Below are positions 3,950 through 7,121 of a stretch of 7,121 bases of DNA, piece after piece. A program made the position numbers and the translations under genes. The notes under the pieces were generated by a model that did no database searches, was not told the DNA's origin, and saw only the letters and a program-made list of their open reading frames with translations. Positions within the stretch are counted from its first letter, which is position 1; each line of letters starts with the position of its first letter. The stretch comes from JAFEBO01 sp044375915 (GTDB taxonomy: Bacteria; Planctomycetota; Phycisphaerae; Phycisphaerales; UBA1924). The stretch covers positions 1 through 7,121 of the forward strand of contig JBILLU010000170.1 in assembly GCA_044375915.1 (NCBI GenBank). The letters are read 5' to 3'.

Positions 3950-6937
3950 TCACACACCCTCCGGCGTGACGCCGGTGGTGATGGGCATCACGGTGTCGTC
4001 GAAGACGAGCTTCACGCGCGTCGGCTTGGCGCCGTGCTCGTCGAAGATCATCAGTTCGTTCATCGGCGGCTGCTTGGTCTCGCCCTTCTTGTCGGCTTTG
4101 TGGGCGCCCTCGTGCTTCAGCCCCTCGTGCTTCAGCCACGACCCCGGGACCCAGTAGCGACGCTGCGGGCCGACATCCTTGCCAGGCTTGGTCGCCATGA
4201 AGTAGCGGCCCAGATGCTTGCCGTTGAGATAGAGCTGCCCCTTGGTCAGGCCGTCGAGCTCAAGGAACATCGGCACGCCCGTGACCGGCGTCGTGAATGC
4301 CGTCTTCCACCAGCACGGGCCTTCCTCGTGCTTGGCCCCGGCCTTGAACGCGGCGGCGGTCGGAACATCGAACTTCGCGAACGACCACTGCGACTTCTCG
4401 GTCACGACCGAGTCCACGGTGTGGAACTCGATCGCGTGGGCGGCGGAGTCGATCAATCCCGCGGCGACGCTGTCCTCTTCGCCATCGAGCGGGAAGAGCG
4501 CGAGCTGGATGGTCACGTTGCCGCGGCCGAGCTTCTCGTGATCGATGAGAATCGTCGACGGGCCGGAGACGTCGATGACGCCGATCGGCTTGTCGTTGAC
4601 AACCAGCAGCGCGCCGAAGCTCACGCCCTTGTTCACCATCACGATGTCGCCGGAGCGCTTGCCCAGGTGCCAGGTGATGCGTTCGGGCAGGGTGGCGTCG
4701 GACTGGCGCACGCCGAAGACGGGGTTGATGTAGCGCAGGATGTCGATCGGGGCGCCTAGCTCGGCCTTGGGGGCCGCGGTCTTGATCGGCGAGACTTCGA
4801 GCAGGTGCGATACCAGACCCTTGGTCTCGCCCATGTGGCGCCCGTCGCTGTAGCGACCCAGCGCCTCGCCGAGGACGACGAGCGTCTGCTCGGGCTTGTG
4901 CAGCGAGAGCCCGACGGTGGCGTGCGAGCCCGGGCCGACGCCCAGAAGCCCGACTTCGCGCCCGCGGTCAAAGAAGTGCAGCCGATCGGCCGAGCCCGGC
5001 GCCGAGATGATCACACGCTCGGACTTGCTCGGCTTCATCTGGATCCGGTACCAGCCGTAGCTGGTGCTGGTCCCAAGCGTCGCCAGGTCGGCCGGGCCGT
5101 CGATGGCGGCGTACCGCGCGCTCTCGCCGCTGACGTACTCGTCCAGCGGCGCACACGCCCAGTTGGCCAGTGCGATCTTCTCCGGAGCCTTCTCCGGCTT
5201 CTTGTTGGTCGAAAGCTTGGCGACATCGACGGTGCGAACATCGCCCTCGCCATCGACGCGGGTGATCTGCTTCTCGCCCGGGATCGGCAGCGGACGACCG
5301 TCGGTCGTCAGGCCCGCGGCATTCACATACAGCGCGTCGTCGGCGAAGTAGGTCGCGTCCGCCAGTTCCTCGCTGAGCACCACGATGAACATGTTCTCGT
5401 GCTCGATCACCTCGGGGCGACGCTCCTTGGCGTCGGGCACGCGGAGTTCCAGCGGCGAGCCGTTGATCGAGATCGTGCCGTGCAGGCCGGCGGGTCCGAA
5501 GATGACGAGCGTGCGGCCCACCGCGCCCAGAGCGCACAGGGTGCAGTAGTCAACGTTGGCGCGACCGCCCACGCTGGCGTTGATGAGACACCACGCGACC
5601 GACTGGTTGGTCATGTGCACGGGCAGCACCGTGCCGTCGTGCATCATGAGCTCAACGGTGCGGACCTCGCCCTTGTCGGCGGGGCCGGGGGTGAAGACGA
5701 ACGCGACGCCGCCCTGGCTGCCCGAGGCGTGCACCACCGTCGCCGGCGGCTCGTGCGGATCGTGCTTGCCCTTCTTGGTGTGCGTCAGCGCGAGGCGCGG
5801 GGCGACCATCACGGGATGGAACGTCGGGTCAAAGCCGCTCAGCACGCGGGCGAAGCGGGTGGCGAAGGTGTTGAGGCGCTTGAGGAACGCGAACGACTCG
5901 TTGGGAGAGCCGGTCTCGGTCAGCGGCGCGTGGCTCGCGACCGCGGTCGCGCCGAAGTGATCCGGCGCGTTGTCCAGACGTCCGGCGCTGGTGCCGAACT
6001 GCGTGCCCGCGTGGAAGGGCGACAGGTTGTACTGACCAGCGCCCGCCAGCACCTCGGCGATCTGACGCTGCAGCAGCCACGCCGGCGTCGGCGCCGGTTG
6101 CTCGACGCCCCAGGCGTCGGGCTTGGCGGTCTCAAAGTCCACCACGAACCGCGGCTGCAGCGAGCGCACCATCGCGAACTGGCGCATCGCGCTCAGCATC
6201 TCATCGCTGCCCGACCAGCCGTCGATCTCGCCCTCGACGCCCGCCCACAGGTTGTTGCTGTTCACGATCGGCACATCGAAGCCCGACTCGCGGATGTAGC
6301 GGAGCACTTCGCCGAGGTAGGCGTCGGCGACGGTCTGATCGCCGCAGGTCCAGTTGGCCTCGTTGTGGATGAGCACCAGGGGCCCGCCCTTGGCGGTCGC
6401 CGTCACCTGCAACCCACGCACCTGCGCGGACACCGCGTTGATGAAGCGCGATGCGGCCTCGAGGAACGGCTGGCTGGGAGCGCGCAGGCGCATCACCTTG
6501 GCCTTGATCGCACGCGTCTCGGCGTTGTCGTCGCCGTCGGGTTTGACGGGCAATTTGCCCTCGGCCACCTTGGCTTCCGCGGCCTTCGCCTCGGCGCTCT
6601 TGTTGGCCACCAGCCACGCCGGCATCCCGCCCATGTCAAACCCGGCACCCACGTGCGGCCCGATCCGCAGCGAGGCGTACATGCCCGCCTTGCCGACCAG
6701 ATCGATGAAATGCTTCAGGTCGTTGTCGCCCTTGAAGTCAAAGTGCCCGGGGCGCGACTCGTGCCGCGCCCAGACCACGCTGGTATCAACGCAGTTCAAG
6801 CCGGCGAGCTTCGCGGCGTGGATGCGGTCGGCCCAGTACTCGCGCGGAACGCGGGTGTACTGGATCGAGCCGGAAACCAGCCAGATGCGCTTGCCGTCAA
6901 TCAGGAGGCTGCGACCGTCGTATGTAATAGAAGCCAT
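3950..6937 (-). CDS. GH35-like (beta-galactosidase family) protein, no signal peptide
   Basis: The 995-aa protein carries a GH35 barrel in its first ~320 residues. GKRIWLVSGSIQYTRVPREYW (15-35), DRIHAAKLAGLNCVDTSVVW (38-57), RPGHFDFKGDNDLKHFIDL (62-80), LRIGPHVGAGFDMGGMPAWL (90-109), VLIHNEANW (188-196) and NLSPFHAGTQFGTSAG (304-319) follow the family order. A C-terminal jelly-roll is seen at ~875-970 (FLELDGLTKGQLYLNGKHLGRY, PQRRYWVPGSWL, NELMIFDEHG); the middle ~550 residues look like beta-rich domains of unclear type. GH35 enzymes usually release terminal beta-galactose. The acid/base N192-E193 is kept, but several galactose contacts differ and the nucleophile aligns with D267 rather than Glu, so the substrate may differ or activity may be lost. 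A Lys/Ala/Glu-rich insert occupies ~113-150. No signal peptide or membrane segment is seen, suggesting a cytoplasmic protein. The start at 6937 has a Shine-Dalgarno and fits the family N-terminus; an upstream TTG (7072) would add 45 unrelated residues. Confidence 0.88.
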   Translation of the reverse strand: MASITYDGRSLLIDGKRIWLVSGSIQYTRVPREYWADRIHAAKLAGLNCVDTSVVWARHESRPGHFDFKGDNDLKHFIDLVGKAGMYASLRIGPHVGAGFDMGGMPAWLVANKSAEAKAAEAKVAEGKLPVKPDGDDNAETRAIKAKVMRLRAPSQPFLEAASRFINAVSAQVRGLQVTATAKGGPLVLIHNEANWTCGDQTVADAYLGEVLRYIRESGFDVPIVNSNNLWAGVEGEIDGWSGSDEMLSAMRQFAMVRSLQPRFVVDFETAKPDAWGVEQPAPTPAWLLQRQIAEVLAGAGQYNLSPFHAGTQFGTSAGRLDNAPDHFGATAVASHAPLTETGSPNESFAFLKRLNTFATRFARVLSGFDPTFHPVMVAPRLALTHTKKGKHDPHEPPATVVHASGSQGGVAFVFTPGPADKGEVRTVELMMHDGTVLPVHMTNQSVAWCLINASVGGRANVDYCTLCALGAVGRTLVIFGPAGLHGTISINGSPLELRVPDAKERRPEVIEHENMFIVVLSEELADATYFADDALYVNAAGLTTDGRPLPIPGEKQITRVDGEGDVRTVDVAKLSTNKKPEKAPEKIALANWACAPLDEYVSGESARYAAIDGPADLATLGTSTSYGWYRIQMKPSKSERVIISAPGSADRLHFFDRGREVGLLGVGPGSHATVGLSLHKPEQTLVVLGEALGRYSDGRHMGETKGLVSHLLEVSPIKTAAPKAELGAPIDILRYINPVFGVRQSDATLPERITWHLGKRSGDIVMVNKGVSFGALLVVNDKPIGVIDVSGPSTILIDHEKLGRGNVTIQLALFPLDGEEDSVAAGLIDSAAHAIEFHTVDSVVTEKSQWSFAKFDVPTAAAFKAGAKHEEGPCWWKTAFTTPVTGVPMFLELDGLTKGQLYLNGKHLGRYFMATKPGKDVGPQRRYWVPGSWLKHEGLKHEGAHKADKKGETKQPPMNELMIFDEHGAKPTRVKLVFDDTVMPITTGVTPEGV
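3957..3962 (-). promoter_or_regulatory. Ribosome binding site of the HD hydrolase, inside the GH35-like gene
   Basis: The minus strand reads GGAGGG nine bases before the ATG at 3947. It overlaps the last codons of the GH35-like gene (Pro-Glu-Gly-Val-stop) and the junction reads TGAGCATG, so the two genes should be co-transcribed and translationally coupled. The site decides the start in favour of 3947. Confidence 0.8.
4107..4135 (-). repeat. 15-base direct repeat encoding KHEGL-KHEGA
   Basis: The 14-base word ccctcgtgcttcag occurs at 4107-4120 and again at 4122-4135, a period of 15 bases. In the GH35-like protein it encodes Lys-His-Glu-Gly twice (residues ~936-945), in a loop of the C-terminal jelly-roll between the WVPGSWL and NELMIF strands. 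It looks like a small in-frame duplication in a tolerant loop. Confidence 0.8.
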
Positions 6938-6947
6938 CGCGAAAGGG

Positions 6948-6955
6948 TCCTTTCC
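6948..6955 (-). promoter_or_regulatory. Ribosome binding site of the GH35-like gene
   Basis: The minus strand reads GGAAAGGA, ten bases before the ATG at 6937. This supports that start over the upstream TTG at 7072. Confidence 0.75.
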
Positions 6956-7121
6956 CCGCCAGGATGCGGAGGAAGCCCAAAGGGCCTTTATGCACAGATC
7001 ACGCCGGACTCCGCCGCCGCATTCTGCGATCCGAACGTGAGCGTCCCGGCTCGTGAGCCGCTGGGCCGACAACGACAGCCACCAGTGCTCGAAGGCCTCG
7101 AGACAAGGGCGCGCCTGAATG
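6956..7121. other. Upstream region of the GH35-like gene; no gene assigned
   Basis: On the minus strand the GH35 frame stays open to the window edge, but its translation (for example RDAHVRIAECGGGVRRDL) resembles nothing I know, and the other two minus frames close at a TAA near 6988 and a TGA near 7000. Any of these could be the tail of a neighbouring gene. A GCATAAAG word at 6986-6993 could be a -10 element for the GH35-like gene, but no matching -35 was found. The window ends too early to decide. Confidence 0.35.

Noticed and set aside
3948..4139. Longer HD hydrolase start at ATG 4139 (64 extra residues)
   Set aside because: The extra part overlaps the GH35-like jelly-roll, is Arg/Ala-rich without homology, and the ATG at 3947 has its own GGAGGG site.
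3911..4759. 282-codon plus-strand frame antisense to the GH35-like and HD genes
   Set aside because: Composition is His/Arg/Val-rich as expected for the reverse of a GC-rich gene; no motif or ribosome site was found.
6975..6988. Hairpin gccc-aaa-gggc upstream of the GH35-like gene
   Set aside because: Only four base pairs, with mismatches beyond; too weak to call a regulatory structure.
6938..7072. Longer GH35-like start at TTG 7072 (45 extra residues)
   Set aside because: The family N-terminus begins right after the ATG at 6937, which has a GGAAAGGA site; the extension is neither a signal peptide nor family-like.

Overview
The window is a strongly GC-rich bacterial chromosome segment. Compact genes lie on both strands, Shine-Dalgarno sites are good, and there is no RNA gene, phage or insertion-sequence hallmark. 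Domain content (a cytosolic GH35 protein, a secreted protein with very long Gly-rich linkers, a GT4 glycosyltransferase) and the base composition suggest a Planctomycetota member, perhaps Phycisphaerae. That is an inference from general character, because no marker gene is present.

Layout. Bases 1-278 (minus) hold the N-terminal part of a GT4-like glycosyltransferase, cut by the window edge. Upstream of it on the same strand, 345-2084, is a secreted 579-aa protein. Its first ~330 residues resemble the hyaluronidase family GH56, including the Asp-x-Glu catalytic pair; they are followed by a GTDP-type repeat linker, an uninterrupted run of 33 glycines and an unrecognised C-terminal tail. A perfect 12-bp hairpin separates these two genes. 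A 192-bp divergent intergenic region (2085-2276) leads into two plus-strand genes that may form an operon: a 67-aa 4-oxalocrotonate tautomerase-like protein and a class I SAM-dependent methyltransferase. Converging on these from the right is a minus-strand pair: a 995-aa GH35-like protein (3950-6937) and, two bases after its stop, a 207-aa RelA/SpoT-type HD hydrolase of small alarmone hydrolase (MESH1-like) size (3324-3947). The last 184 bases are the upstream region of the GH35-like gene.

How the genes fit together. Three of the six genes are carbohydrate-related (GT4, GH56-like, GH35-like), but they do not form one visible operon. The GH56-like protein has a signal peptide and should act outside the cytoplasm; the GH35-like protein has none. 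The tightest link is the GH35-like/HD pair, whose stop and start lie within eight bases and whose downstream Shine-Dalgarno sits inside the last codons of the upstream gene. The most notable points are the GH56-like catalytic set in a bacterial, cysteine-free protein; the GH35-like protein whose sugar-contacting residues are largely replaced; and the glycine tract with its restricted codon choice and internal duplication.
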